This document shows positions 47,251-60,133 of a stretch of 64,000 nucleotides of DNA, in pieces. The notes under the pieces were generated by a model that saw nothing but the letters and a program-made list of their open reading frames with translations, made no database searches and was not told the DNA's origin. Position 1 is the first letter of the stretch. Each line of letters starts with the position of its first letter. A program made the translations under genes and the position numbers. This DNA comes from Iris pallida (lineage: Eukaryota; Streptophyta; Magnoliopsida; Asparagales; Iridaceae): NCBI GenBank assembly GCA_029216955.1, contig JANAVB010004000.1, forward strand, positions 2,976,829-3,040,828. Reading direction: 5' to 3'.

Positions 47251-47719
47251 GGGCGGCGGGGGGCTTTGCTTATCAAATTCATCTGAATTTATATATTGGC
47301 TAAATAATGTGTTATCCTTATTGGGTGTTATCCATTAGTTTGGTGGTGTTTGGATTAGTAAATGTGAATATGGAGTTTGGGTTTATGGTGTATATGTTCA
47401 CTGTGTCAAGGACAGTGCGAGTTCTTCATCTGCATAAGTCAGTGTTTGGGTTCATGGTCTATACATCTAACTGTGATATACATATATATGTGCCTATTAT
47501 AATTAGCATGCAGGACGGCTTGGGGTGTAATGTGTGATTATAGACATGGTAGGAATTATAGGTAATTAATGCTAGTGTGACTAGACTAAGGTAGTGCTTG
47601 CTAGATAATAAGGACACTCTAGTATCCTAACCAAGTTAATTTTAGACTAGATATTTAGGATATAGCTCCCATATCCTAGAAGTGGACTCTTACAATTTAG
47701 AAATAGATAGATTGACTTA

Positions 47720-48323
47720 GTTTGGTATCGGTATCGCACTATCGGTATCGGTATCGGTATCGCACTATCGGTCAAGGTTCACAATCAGTATCGGAATCGG
47801 TTTCGGACTATTCCTATGAGTATTGGTATCGGCGATATCGGTAGTATCGGCGGTATCGTATCGGAGTATCAGACTTTGGTATCGGAAAACAAATAATTAT
47901 TAATAAATTATTTTCATTTAAAAACATATATTTTATACATTTAGGCATAATTTGAAGTATTTCAGCGTTATTTCTTAGTAGTTTTAAAATTATATGAAAT
48001 AGTAGTCACCCTTACCGATTGGTTTTGCCGAATTGACCGGAACAAAGACCCCCATAGTCGGTATCGGTCAATATTTGGTATCGGTCGGTATCGGATCGGA
48101 ACATGCCAAACCGTATCGGTATCGGCCGTATCGGATCAGTATCGGCCGATACTTTAAACCATGCTATCGGTATCGAACTATCGGTATCGGTATCTGTATC
48201 GTACTATCGGTATCGGTATCGCACTATCGGTATCGAACTATCGGTATCGAACTATCGGTATCGGTATCGGTATCGCACTATCGGTATCGATATCGGTATC
48301 GTACTATCGGTATCGAACTATTA
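47720..48323 (+). repeat. TATCGG hexamer repeat clusters
   Basis: Two clusters (about 47720-47880 and 48050-48323) of (TATCGG)n with the variant spacer TATCGCACTATCGG, separated by AT-rich sequence. They lie just upstream of the transposase start. They generate Tyr/Arg/Ser-rich frames with no meaning. Confidence 0.85.
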
Positions 48324-48444
48324 GTAACAACTGTATTTATATTTTTCTCTTCTCGAGCTATAATACTAGCGGATCCACCAGTTACATGATTATATACTAA
48401 TTCTGTTTAGTTTGTCTTACTATACAAATTTTTACATCTAATCT

Positions 48445-51400
48445 GTGATGGATCGTTATTTCGTTGATCGTACATGGATGTACAAACGACAACACGAGAG
48501 TAGAATAGGTGTGAGTGACGATTTTCAGGCAGGCGTGGAAGTGTTTCTTAAGTATGCCATGAGCAAAGCTCAGTTTATGGACGGTAACAAAATCAAGTGT
48601 CCATGTCGTAATTGTCGCAATAGACGTTACGAAGAAGTGGTGAGTGTAAGAGATCATTTGACCCGTAAGGGTTTCGTACGTGATTACGGCCTGTGGTCAT
48701 CGCAAGGTGAACTATATGCCGAAAGATAGGTTGCGAATGCTGCTACTTATGCTTTTGATGATAATGCTGCAGCGGATTTTGTCGTCGATGACGATGAATG
48801 CTCCGTTGATTATAGAGACGTGCAGAACCTTGCACGAGATATGGTGTATGACGCGGCAGGGCCTAATTTTGATCCGGAGGATCCTAATCCTGTGGCGAAG
48901 GAGTTCTATGATATGTTTCAGGATGCTGAAACTTCTTTATATCCTGGTTGTGATCCACATTCCGTACTGTCAGTGACGATGCGGTTGTCGAACATAAAGT
49001 CCGATTTTAACTTGCCACAAACTTGCTATGATCAGATTACACAACTAATGAAGGAGGTGTTACTGAAGGAATCAAAAGAGCTTCCAAAAAACTTCTACAA
49101 GTCGAAGATGATGGTCCGACAACTGGGACTGGGGTACGACAAGATAGATTATTGTCGCAACGGATGCATGTTGTACTATAAGGAGAACGAGGATGTAGAA
49201 AGTTACCACTTCTGTAATGCGGATCGTTACAAGGAAGTCAGGGGAAAAGGAAAGTCAACTAGAAAACGACGTCCTTACAAGTAAATGCATTACTTGTCGA
49301 TCACGAAGCGCTTGCAGAGGATGTATATTTCTCAGAATACAGCAGAACACATGACGTGGCACAACGAATAATGCACAAAGGACGATGGAGAATTGTCACA
49401 TCCTTCGGATGGAGAGGCATGGAAATATTTCGATTTTTGCCATCCAGATTTTGCTGCAGAGCCCAGAAATGTACGCATAGGGCTATGTTCTGATGGATTC
49501 GCCCCTTTTGGGAGTCGGGATCTCAATACTCCTGCTGGCCGGTCATTCTGACCCCTTACAATCTGCCACCATGGATGTGTATGAAGACTCCTTATATGTT
49601 CTTGACAGCTATCATACCGGGTCCCAAAAATCCGACGAAGAATATCGATATATATTTACAGCCGTTGGTGGATGAGCTAAAACAGCTATGGAAGATCGAC
49701 GTCACGACGTATGATATTTCCAGGAAACAGAACTTTCAGATGAGAGCTTCACTGATGTGGACAATCAATAATTTTCCCGCATACGGTATGCTGTCGGGAT
49801 GGAGTACTCACAGCACCCTGTCTTGTCCGATATGCATGCAAAATAGTAAGGCGTTCCGCCTTAAGCATGGAGGAAAAACTTCTTTCTTTGATTGTCATCG
49901 TCAATTTCTGCCCGCGAGTCATCCTTGGAGAAAGAACAAGGACGCATTCAGAGCTGGAAAACAAGAATTTTCTCATCCGCCTGCCAGATTGTCGGGATAC
50001 GATATTTGGGAAGACGTAAAGGATTTTCCCACTGTAATGGAAGATCCATCGAACAATCGTGTCGATGGGTTCGGACAAACCCATAACTGGACCAAACGGA
50101 GTATTTTCTGGGACTTGCCTTATTGGAAAGATAATCTTATAAGGCATAATCTTGATGTTATGCATATCGAAAAGAATGTGTTCGATAATGTCTTCAATAC
50201 CGTCATGGACATTAAAGGAAAGACGAAGGACAATCCAAAAGCAAGACAAGACATTGCCGAGATATGCAAGCGTCCTTATCTGAACTTGATACAAAGGGGA
50301 GCTGCTGGACAATTAAGTAAGCCGATAGCACAATACACATTTAGCAAGGAAGATAGATTAATAATCTGCAAGTGGGTATCTACTTTAAGATTTCCCGACG
50401 GCTATGTGTCGAATTTGTCTAGATGCGTTGACCTCAATGAACGCAAGCTAACGGGAATGAAGAGTCATGATTGCTACGTATTTATGGAAAGATTACTGCC
50501 CATTGCTTTGAAAGAGTTGTTGCCTTCTGCTGTATGGGTTCCGTTGGCCGAACTATCAATATTTTTTAGGGATATTTGTTCAACTAAGTTGACTGTGCAA
50601 CACATGGTTGAACTTGAGGAGAAGATTATCTTAACAATTTGCAAGTTGGAGAAAATATTTCCTCCTGGCTTCTTCGACAGTATGGAACATCTACCGATTC
50701 ATCTAGCATACGAAGCCCGTGTCGGTGCATCTGTTCATTATCGATGGATGTACCCATTTGAAAGGTACATAAATATCGACATAATTTAAGCTAAATTTCT
50801 ATTTATTTTAAAATTCTTTCTTAATTCTCAAGATAATTTGTCTCTCTAGATACCTACACCATCTAAAGAAGAAAGTTGGCAACAAAGCTCATATAGAGGC
50901 TTCGATATACGAAGCATATCTTATCGAAGAGGTTTCAAATTTCTGCTCTATTTATTTCGATACTTATGTTAAAACAAATCAAAATAGACCTCAAAGGAAT
51001 GATGAGGACGTTGAGGATGGAGGAAGATTCAATGTAAGGGGCAAGCCTGTTGGGGCTAGTAAAAGACGGTGGTTGACAGACGACGAGTATGATGCCGCTC
51101 ACCGATATGTCTTGTTAAACTGTGACATACAAGAAGTGAGAGATTTGGAGAAGTAAGTCAGTACACTTGCACTCGTTATAATCTCGAATTTGATGAAGTA
51201 AGTGACTACACTTATATATTCTTATTTTCTCTAATAGTGTATTTAGAGATAAAATCAAAATAAGGAGACCCGATATTATCGATGAGGGACTTCAAAGAGA
51301 GGTTGATTGTACATTTCCGTCATGGTTTCGCAAATACGTAACTGTGATTATAATTGAGATTATTAATATATAATCTGAAACATTTAAATTGTAAATATTT

Positions 51401-52233
51401 GTTTACAGGTTTTATTGCCTGAAACAACACTCACTCATGAGAGTGTTCGTTATCTGGCACTGGGACCGAAGAAGCAAATAAAGACTTGGCCAGGCTATGT
51501 CGTTAATGGCTTCAGGTTTAAGTCAACTCAGAATGCTATAAATATCGAATTTATCAATGACGGCATCAATACCAAGGATTCCGGTGTTTGCATAAGAGGC
51601 ACCGTCTATGACGACGAGCCGGACATTGACTATTATGGAGTGCTTTGGGATATTATAGATTTATAATATACTGGCCCATATGATATGCATATTGTGATGT
51701 TCAAATGTGAGTGGTTCGATACGACACCAAATATCGGTTGGAGAATCGATAAACAATTTGGATTCGTCGATATAAATCATCGCAGGAGGTATAGAGGGTC
51801 CGATACATTTGCGATAGCAAATCAGGCTGTTCAAGTCTACTATACAAGCTACCCAAGGCGTCGTAGAGATCGATTTGACTGGTGGGCAGTATGCAAGATT
51901 AAATCTAGAAATACATTCAACGTTGGAGATCCAGCATACCAAGAGGACCAGATCGAAAAGTCCCAATACTTGGGACAACACTCAGATACAATGGATGTTG
52001 AAGATATTATTGAGAAAAATAGAGGGGAGGAAGAGGTTGATACACAAGACTTAGCTGTCAACCAGGGGAGAAAGAGGCGTCTTGTCCCCAATTTTGAGGC
52101 AGAAGAAGAAGAAGAAAAAGAAGAAGAAGAAGAAGAAGAATTTGATGGGGATGAGAATACAGATGAAATCGACGATGAAGATAAGGATGATGATGAAGAC
52201 GAGGCCGAGGATGAGAACGAAGACGATGATTAG
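48445..52233 (+). pseudogene. TNP2-like CACTA transposase, four exons, decayed
   Basis: This would be the enzyme that cuts the element ends. Exon 1 (48445-50764) starts MMDRYFVDRTWMY, typical of the transposase-associated N-terminal domain with a CPCRNC motif. It continues into the TNP2 transposase domain (PGCDPHSVLS, then PYMFLTAIIPGPKNP, LSCPICM, NLDVMHIEKNVFDN). The DUF4218-type region follows (GMKSHDCYVFMERLLP, WMYPFER). Introns inferred from GT/AG and restored reading: 50765-50849, 51153-51237, 51338-51408. Exon 4 (51409-52233) holds a DUF4216-type region (YYGVLWDIIDL, FKCEWFD) and a very acidic Glu/Asp tail. Stops at 48727, 49282, about 49369 and 51664 and a frameshift near 49515 break it. 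The DDE residues were not placed with certainty. Confidence 0.93.
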
Positions 52234-52346
52234 GTTAAATATTGTTGTATAGTAAAAACACTTCCAATTACGTGAATTAAGTTTGACCTCATAAAAGCAA
52301 TTATGCGAATTCATGTTTTTTTCATTCGATTATTTACTTATTGTAG

Positions 52347-54429
52347 ATGGCACTCCTAGTCTTTTTCGTCGCGGCAGCACTCGTCTCCCTACTGGTGGTA
52401 TGTATATTTTAGTTTAGTTTTTTATATCCATTTACACTTTCATATTGTTAATTATGTTTATGTGTTCTATTTACAGGTCATGATGGCTGGCCGTGGTCGT
52501 GGTGCTGGTCGTGGTGGTGGTGGTGGTGGTGGTGGTGCGGGTCGTGGTCGTGGTCGTACTGGTCCTAGTAGTCATGGTTGCATTCAAAGTTCCCAGGATG
52601 TGACCCTATCGAGCGAGCCCGACCCGAAGAGTACCCCGGGCACAGACGTATTCCGTCTTCGATCGACCACTTCATCGAGGCATCAGTCCGGATCTGCTAG
52701 TGGATCTGATCCGCTATCGGAACCACCAGCAGCGGATCCACCAGGGATGCCCCAGTTACTACACAGTGGGCCCCGAAGTACCCCCATACTCGGTTCCATC
52801 CGATTACTGGGGAGTACATACGCGGACCCGCGGATCCTCCGACGGCACCAGAGAGGCCGAGAGACGAGTTCCGACGAGAGCTATGGCCCGCGAGGACCTC
52901 GTAAGTAAATTTAAGTTAATTTATTAAATTTCTTTTATTTATTCAAATTAATAATCCAGTCGTTTCTTCTTTGTAGGTTTTTTTCGTTTAATGTTGGCAG
53001 GGCCCTTGGAGAAATTATCAGGGCTAACTTCCATGGTCCCTACCTCAACTTTACGTCGGTGCCCCCAAACGTGCAGTACGTCTGGCTCGACGAGTTGAGG
53101 GTATATATCTATATTTTTTTGGTTAAGTCTATGTGATTCTTTAATCAACCATTTTGTAAATTACGTGATAATTGATTTTCTGTGTTAGAGAACGTACTGG
53201 TGGCCCTCCCATCGCGAGGAGGGGATCCGCAGGACCTACAGAAGCGCATGCTCGAAGAAGATACGGGATATGATTCATGACCTAAAAATGGGGCATACGA
53301 GGCCGAATTGGATTCGGCAGGAGTATTATGAGGACCTCTTAGGCATGATGGATAACCCTGCGTACAAGGAGAAATCGGAGAAGGCAAAGGTGAACCGATC
53401 TGCCGCGGGCCTTCATACGGGGGGATCAAGGTCTCACGCAGCGATACTTGCAGATCTGGTGAGCAACCGTAAATTTATTTCACTATCGAATTAGGTATTA
53501 TTAATTAAAGGAGTTAATTAGTTTCTACGAAAATTTTGTATGCAGGCCCAACGGGCGGTGAAGGAGGGAAGGGCGCCAGAATCGGTCACCATGCACGACG
53601 TGTTCCAGTATACGCACAAAAGATGGAAGGACGAGAGCTTCATCGACGAGAGGGCCAAGGAGACTGATGTAAGTACTTATGTTTATGAGATTAACGTTAG
53701 AATTAAAAGTATTCGGACTATAACTTAGGTAAACTTAGGATTCACACTTAACTTAGTGAAACATAGGATTTAGATTACAACTTAGGTAAATCTTATAATA
53801 TAAACACATTCATTTGATAGGCTGCGTATCGTGAAGCCGTTAGTCGGGCTCAGTTAACTGACACCGAGGATATCGGTGAAACGACGCCCTTCCGGACGCC
53901 CTCTTCTTTGGCCGCTCGGAACGACTTGTTCGTAGATACCGTCGGCGGCTTTAAGAAAGGGTTCCTGTACGGAGTCGGCTCCCTAGGGCCATTGCATATG
54001 GCCACACAGAGATTTCCACCGACACCGTCTCCTTCCGGGGCCCGGGCAGACGATGATGTTAGGTCGCAGCTAACGCAACTGCACGAGGCGGTGTCGTCCT
54101 TGCGGGAGCAATTTGCCACGCACTTTTCGTCTGCGTCTGCTGTTGCCGGTCCGTCTGCTGCTGCCGGTATGTCTGCTGATGGTGCTCGTCCGTCTTCTAC
54201 TGGTCCGTCGACTGTAGGTGTCGGTCCGTCTTCCGTGGGCCATCTTTCTTTCAACCCTGAAGCCCCTTTGCTACCGCCTACGGCTGTGACGGCACTCCTG
54301 GATCTCATGTCCGCAGAGCAGCTTCGCCGACTTTCGAGCACTGTCTACGACGCCTTGCCTCCGTACCTTGTGGAGGAGTATATTCGTCGGTCGAATACGG
54401 GAACGGACAATCGACCTCCTCCTTCTTAA
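52347..54429 (+). CDS. TNPA-like second gene of the CACTA element (plant transposase, Ptta/En/Spm type)
   Basis: In En/Spm the second protein binds subterminal repeats and assists transposition; this role is inferred. Exons from GT/AG sites and frame: 52347-52397, 52477-52900, 52977-53100, 53189-53458, 53546-53668, 53821-54429. Exon 2 starts with a Gly/Arg-rich MAGRGRGAGR tract. Exons 3-5 contain the conserved core (ALGEIIRANFHGPY, RQEYYEDL, NRSAAGLHTGGSRSH, MHDVFQYTHKRWKD, FIDERAKET), the pattern of plant transposase family Transposase_24. Exon 6 is Ser/Pro/Ala-rich, has a coiled-coil-like LTQLHEAVSSLREQF and stops at 54429. Exons 3-6 join in phase. Exon 2 does not join exon 3 in phase, so it has an indel or a different splice site. 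Confidence 0.82.
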
Positions 54430-54764
54430 AATGTTGTATTAAGAAAATTTGGATTATTTGTGAGAGCTTTGAACTAATTGTGCTATAATCGGCTTATAGC
54501 ACCGGATATTATGTTACTCTTTAGGATAATTGATATTTATTTTCTATTAATTTGGTTTGGTCTGTGATTCTTGGATAATTGGTGTGCATTAAATTCGTAT
54601 GTGCATATTTGGTCTATGTGATTCTTAGATAATTGGTGTGCATTATATATTTGGTCTGTGTGATTGTTGGATAATTGGTGTGCATTATATATTGGTTTGG
54701 TTTATGCATATATTTGTGAACAAAAAAAGTGCTGTAATTTTTTTTTCCAAAAAACTCAGTTAGC
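54430..54764 (+). other. 3' untranslated region of the TNPA-like gene
   Basis: AT-rich sequence with repeated GGATAATTGGTGTGCATTA words (about 54570-54690). No gene seen. It leads into the right subterminal repeats. Confidence 0.5.
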
Positions 54765-55560
54765 GACGGACTAGTGACCGTTTAGCGACGGATATTCCCA
54801 GTTGCCGACGGGTTTTCGACGGATAAGCCGTCGCTATCTGGAGTTTTTAAACTGTTTCCAGGTAGCGACGGATGATCGACGGATTATCCGTCAGTAAGGT
54901 TCTGGTGGTATAAACTTCGACGGAATAGCGACGGAAATCCGTCTCCAGGGCCACTGATAATCAGCCGCTAATCCGTCGCTCTATATGGCGACCGCTTAGC
55001 GACGGATCATCCGTCGACATGGTTCTGGAAATGCATGACATTTTCAGAATCATGGCGACGGATAATCAGTCAGCAACCCGTCGCTCTAGCGACGCGGTCA
55101 CGACGTATTAGTGACTACTCTTCCGTCGCTATGGTGCTGGAAATGCCAAGCATTTCCAGAACCTGATCGACGGATAGTCCGTCAGAACACCAACGCTAAT
55201 CTGTCGTTAGCTACCGACGAATACCGACGGATTAGCGACTTCATGATATGATCTGATACGCTGTTACGACGGGTTACCGACGGAACTTTACGTCGCTATT
55301 GCCTACACATTTCAGTACTTAATAGTTGAAATGGACGAAAGTCCGTCGGAAATGCGTCGCTAATGCTTCGTATTGTGACGTCGATAATCCGTCGCTATTC
55401 CGTCATGTGACGACAGCTTAGCGACGGACCGTTATTAGCGACGAGTTGATTGTCGGCGAATTTTTTTGGCCAAAATCCGTCGGTTATCGGTCACTAATAG
55501 TGATTACCGTCGGTTTAGCGACGGATGTGGCCGTCGCTAAAACGATAAATTTTGGTAGTG
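54765..55560. repeat. Right subterminal repeats of the CACTA element
   Basis: About 800 bp dense in TAGCGACGGAT / ATCCGTCGCTA-type words in both orientations, richer than the left end. These are candidate binding sites for the TNPA-like protein. Confidence 0.85.
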
Positions 55561-56241
55561 TAATTGATATAATATATTTCCATTTAAACTGTCAACATAA
55601 TAATCGAATTACGACTCCATGATATGATAAGTCGAAAATCCCTTAAGTGTGCTGAGGTGTCCAAGTGTCCGCATCTAGCAAGTTAATAATATGGAAGTAG
55701 AAGTGTCTGCGTAAATATAACAATGAGTAAGCGTGCATCGCCTAGATACATTTGTCACATTTAAAGCTTCAGTGGATGAAATATACCATGTCACCCATAT
55801 GCCAGACAACTCAGACCAAGGAATCATAGCCATGGTGCTAGCAATGGAGAAATGCATGAACTTTATTTCAAGTATAAAACATACCCTTTGTAGTTGTAAG
55901 TAAAGCCTTGATGAGTTCAAACTGTTAGATCAATCAAACAAAGCATCCTCAACTATTATGTTCACCAAGGATGGTACCTCACAAAAGAAGTTCTCTCTTT
56001 AGAAAATAAAAACTTCTTATAACTAGTGGAACTGACAAACTTATTCTATAAAATTTGATTCATTTTAGTCTAAGATATATAATTTTGACTTAAGTTCAAA
56101 CTCAACACTGGGTACCATAAAATGCCATATGAAACTTTTGTTTGATAAGTTTTATTCACAATGCTGCTGGCATGTCATAAATGCACAGAGGTTTACTTGG
56201 AAGTTAGTGCAAACAAAATGACAGTTACCACTTGAACATTT
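55561..56241. other. Unassigned sequence
   Basis: AT-rich DNA between the CACTA element and LTR F. The minus frame 55675-55920 has no recognised domain. No feature supported. Confidence 0.4.
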
Positions 56242-58935
56242 CGTAACAACCTAGATTTCGAATTTCTATTTTGAAAATTTAGAACTAATTTTTGAGTTAT
56301 AAATTCTTTTCCTAAATTTGAAAATCTATTTTGAAATCAATGTCATTATTTTTTAAAATTTTAAAATTATATTTTAAAATTTATTTGTAGATTTATTTCT
56401 AATTCTAATTATTATTATTTAATATTTAGCTAATCTCTTTTTCAAATTTATTTTATTATTAAATTAATTTAGTGAGCCTACCAAGCCTTGGGCTTGGATT
56501 GTGGGCTAGCCTAATCTAATTGCCTACCAAGCCTTGGACTTGGATAGTGGGCATATGAATTTGGGCTAGAGAGTGCTTAATTGTTAGTTAATCTTAATTA
56601 CTAGATTAGTTGCTAATTATTTGTTTAGTTACTAATTAGCTAGTAGTTAGTTATGGCTAGTTAGGGTCTTCCACTATATGCCCCTAGATCTATTATAATT
56701 TACATTAGTGCCACTTAGGCTTGGAGAGCACTCCAATTCTTTCTATTAAAATATTGGAGACTCCAATATTTTATTACAGAAAATTCCTACTCTTACGCTC
56801 TCTCTCAGCCTACTCCTTCCGACCACCTTGATCCGTCGTACCGCCAGCCAACTCCGGCGAAGCTCCGCCTCCTTGCCGTCTCCTCCTCCACCTCCTTCCT
56901 CTCCTCTGTCCGACCTCTGTTCATCATCACCACCATTCCACCTACTTCACAACAACCTCGACCAGCCAGCAGCACACCACCACCACCAATCTTTGACCAC
57001 CACTATCAGTCCACCATTGCTTCGCCATCTAGATCCAGATCCTTCCCCGACTCAACCAACCACCGCACCTTCAACCTCACACCACCGCCCATCACATCCC
57101 CTCCTGCGATCGCTGAACGCCACCACGACCAGCCAGCTCACGACTATAACTTCCATCACCTCCTATACTTCAACAACCAACGCCAGCACCATCTCTACAG
57201 CACCTACGTCTACATTCTTCCACCATTGTCGGAACCAACACCGTCACTACCATTTTTCTCCCCTTGTCCATCAAATCAATCCACCACTAAGCCAAGCCCT
57301 TTATCCCCACCAACTGGCCCTCACCGATGTCGTGTTCCAGGCGACCATCGAGCCCCGTGCCCCCAACTTCCACCCACCACCGCACCGGATCTGGCCCCAA
57401 CCGTCGTGCACGACCCAGATCCACCGTCTTTGACCGCCAGATACATCCTTTTTGTGTCCTAGATCCAGATCTGGCCCAGCTTGGCAGCGCTTGCGAGCGC
57501 CCAGGCCAACCGGTCTCTACCTCCTCGGCCAGCGCCATTGGTGCACCTGGCGAGCCCGACGTCGCCTCCGTGCACCGTGCATGTGCTGCTCATGGTGAGC
57601 TCCTCCTCTCATTCACCCTCTATCAAACTCTCTACCTCTCTTTTACTTTTCACTCTCCCTCTTTTTCCCCATTCTAACATCTCTCTCTTTGTGTTAAAGT
57701 AAAAACTTAACAGCATTCCCTAGATTTAGAGATTTTAATGCCTATCTCTTCTGTGAAGATTTTTGAGTTTTAAACCCTAATTGTTGAGGGTTGTGGGCTT
57801 CAAGTCCAGCTGTTATTGGATTTTCTTTTATTTTTTCTTTTTTTCATTTGATTTTCTTTCATGGCCAGCAAGCAGATCGGGCTTAAAAGCCTAGGTTAAT
57901 TTTTTATTATATAATGTAAGTATATGTTATATGTACGTGTAATATTTTGTATAATTATTATTAGTATAGTATAAATATATACTGTTATATGCATATGTAT
58001 ATGGTTATACTACTATTTTATTAGAATACTATAATTAAGTATATTTATTTTGTACATCAAATAATTGTATAGAAATTAGTTTTCCAAAAGTATTTATAAA
58101 TAGCTTTTAAAACCTAGTTATTTTCAAGATTTAATTAGAAAGTCTAAAATATTAATATACTATTGTATCTAATATAAATCGTATTAGTTAAAACTTATAA
58201 TTTAGCTTAATAAATAATTCCAAATATTGCTACTGATAAAACGTATTTTCTAATATTTTTCCAAAATAATTTATTTATTTAATATCGCTTTTCCTTTTGA
58301 TTATCATCTCGATCATAATCTAATCGTGCGTGTCATATTTCGTGACTTGGCTCAATCTCTGCATTCTATCCGCAACCTATGGGCTATTCTATCTATCATG
58401 GACTGCTACCGGGTCATTGGATGACGGATACAATCTTGTATTATGCTGGACGATATGACCTTTATGGCTATGACTTGGGATGATACGATCTTGGAGATTA
58501 TTGTTTGGATTATAGACTCTGATATTTTCGTGTCAATAGTTCGTGTCGCACACGTCGACTTCAGACACCCAAGACATGTACTTATAGTGATCACTTTCGC
58601 TTTCGGATGGTTTCTCTATTTCATGACTTAGATGTGCATTCCATGATTATTGTCACGATTATCACACGAGATTAGTGTTTATGGATTATATTTCATGATT
58701 ACAGTGTTTCCTGTTTATCGTATTTCTATGATTACCCTGTTTCATGTTCATGTTTTCTTGTTGTGCGATGAATCCATGATTACTAGTTGGACGCAAAATA
58801 CCTTAGTATATATGTGATCAAAGCCCATATTCTTTGCTCCATGTTGATAGCTAATAATACACGACACGTATGATTAGCCGGACCAAGTAGACCCCTTAGT
58901 CCGATCACATATAGAACGTGGTATTTCAAACACAC
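56242..58935 (+). repeat. LTR fragment F, related to D/E
   Basis: It opens CGTAACAACCTAGATTTCGAATTT, similar to the TGTAACCC...AGATTTTT start of D. A C-rich leader (about 56820-57590) ends in CTCATGGTGAGCTCC, matching the CCCATGGTGAGC.CTCC motif in both D LTRs, and GGGCTTCAAG follows. Near 58870-58930 it still resembles D (GATTAGCCG, ...GGTATTTCAAACACACTT) and then breaks off into the promoter-like repeat. No partner LTR is present, so it is a truncated or solo LTR. The frame 56828-57433 is low-complexity leader. Confidence 0.65.
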
Positions 58936-58940
58936 TTGTA

Positions 58941-59275
58941 TAGAGTATATAAGTGGAGGAGATGAGATATAAGGCTAGTTAGGTGTTGGTCAAGAGCTTG
59001 CAATCCATTGTGTCTCTAGGAGAAGGAGAGATATGTGAATATATAGACACCCCCAAAACCAATAATTAAAATGTCATTTAAAATTATTTAATATGTTAAT
59101 AAATCAACCGTTATGAACCACTAAAGAGGTTGGCCATTAATAGGATTCAACAGGCTAATCAGCATGCTATAACCAACCATAAAGAAGATTTACCATTGGA
59201 AAATTAAATGGTCAATGAATGGAAATTTAAGGGACTTTGATTTTTGCTCAAGAGTAACAACAATATACAACACAG
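58941..59275 (-). repeat. Dispersed promoter-like repeat, copy 2
   Basis: Aligns with 22741-23100 over its whole length. It joins LTR F directly at about 58936 and ends just before the copia element. It has the same TATA-like segment on the minus strand. Confidence 0.55.
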
Positions 59276-59352
59276 ACCACCCTCCCTAGAGACCACAACC
59301 GCTCTCCGTCCCTTTCCCTCTCTCTCGTCTCTCTTAGCCCTCGCTATATTTT

Positions 59353-60130
59353 TGTTAGGAAATTGTCGACCGTTTCGTTGAAGCACCACCTCTGCTCGCC
59401 TCTAACTCCACCGATAACCCTTTAGATTGCCATAGCCAATGCCAGCTCCGTCGTATTGACGGAGCACCACACACTCTGCCAAGCATTATTGGAGCGGGTG
59501 GGGTTCCTAACCAATATAAAAAATACCTCAGAGTCGGATTGGGCATCCTATATATAATAGAAATATTCCAATAGATTTAGATTGGGTATTTATGTATATA
59601 GTATGAATATCTCAATGGAATTGGATTAGATATATCTATATATAATAGGAATACATCAATGGTTTAGATTGAGTATTCCTACATATAGTAGAATACCTTA
59701 ATTAGTTATGGGTTTGAGGTTGTATATACTAGGTGTTTCCTCTCCTTAAAATATATCTCAGAGCAATAAGTCAAAGGAAGCAAGAGTGCTTTATAATTTT
59801 GAGAGAGAGAAAGGATTGAAGACTATTGTGAAGGAGAGATCTCTTCGAATAATTTTTTGACATCTCTTGTTCATCGGAGTCTTCAAGTGAATTGTGGTGA
59901 TCCATTTAGATCGGAAGGAGCTTGTAGGGGATGTATTCTCTTTATTCCATTAGTGGAGGTTCTTCAGGATTGGACTCCGATTGTTCATAGTTTTTTACAT
60001 CTGGGTTTTGTACATAAAAATCACTGTGTCTGCGATTTGTATTTGGTATTTTTGGTTTGTGTGCTTTTGCTCGGTTCTCTTGCAGGGCTATCTGGTCTGG
60101 GGAACTTTTTTTCGTGCTTTGTTCCTAATA
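59353..60130 (+). repeat. 5' LTR of the Ty1/copia element
   Basis: A 778-bp stretch from TGTTAGGAA to TTCCTAATA, whose ends are inverted copies (one mismatch). It contains ATAATAGGAATA-type repeats and a CTTGCAGGG near its end. The size and its position just before a copia primer site support the call. Confidence 0.75.
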
Positions 60131-60133
60131 GAG

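Larger units (their letters stand above)
46236..55560 (+). mobile_element. CACTA (En/Spm) DNA transposon, 9,325 bp
   Basis: The left end CACTACCAAAAT and the right end ATTTTGGTAGTG are inverted copies, with TAA on both sides (46233-46235 and 55561-55563). CACTA ends and a 3-bp duplication define the superfamily. Both ends carry dense subterminal TAGCGACGGAT-type repeats. Two genes lie inside on the plus strand: a TNP2-like transposase (48445-52233) and a TNPA-like gene (52347-54429), as in autonomous CACTA elements. The transposase has a few stops and one frameshift, so this copy is probably not active itself. Confidence 0.96.

Noticed and set aside
46607..47338. 243-residue Gly/Ala/Arg-rich frame and its Pro/Arg-rich opposite
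   Set aside because: GC-rich minisatellite open in nearly all frames, with no start context or domain.
49749..50312. 187-residue minus-strand frame
   Set aside because: Antisense shadow of the TNP2-like transposase exon 1.
53850..54341. 163-residue minus-strand frame
   Set aside because: Antisense of the last exon of the TNPA-like gene.
56828..57702. Overlapping Thr/Ser/Pro/His-rich frames as a host gene
   Set aside because: Sits in the C-rich leader of LTR F, matching the layout of the D leader; no domain.
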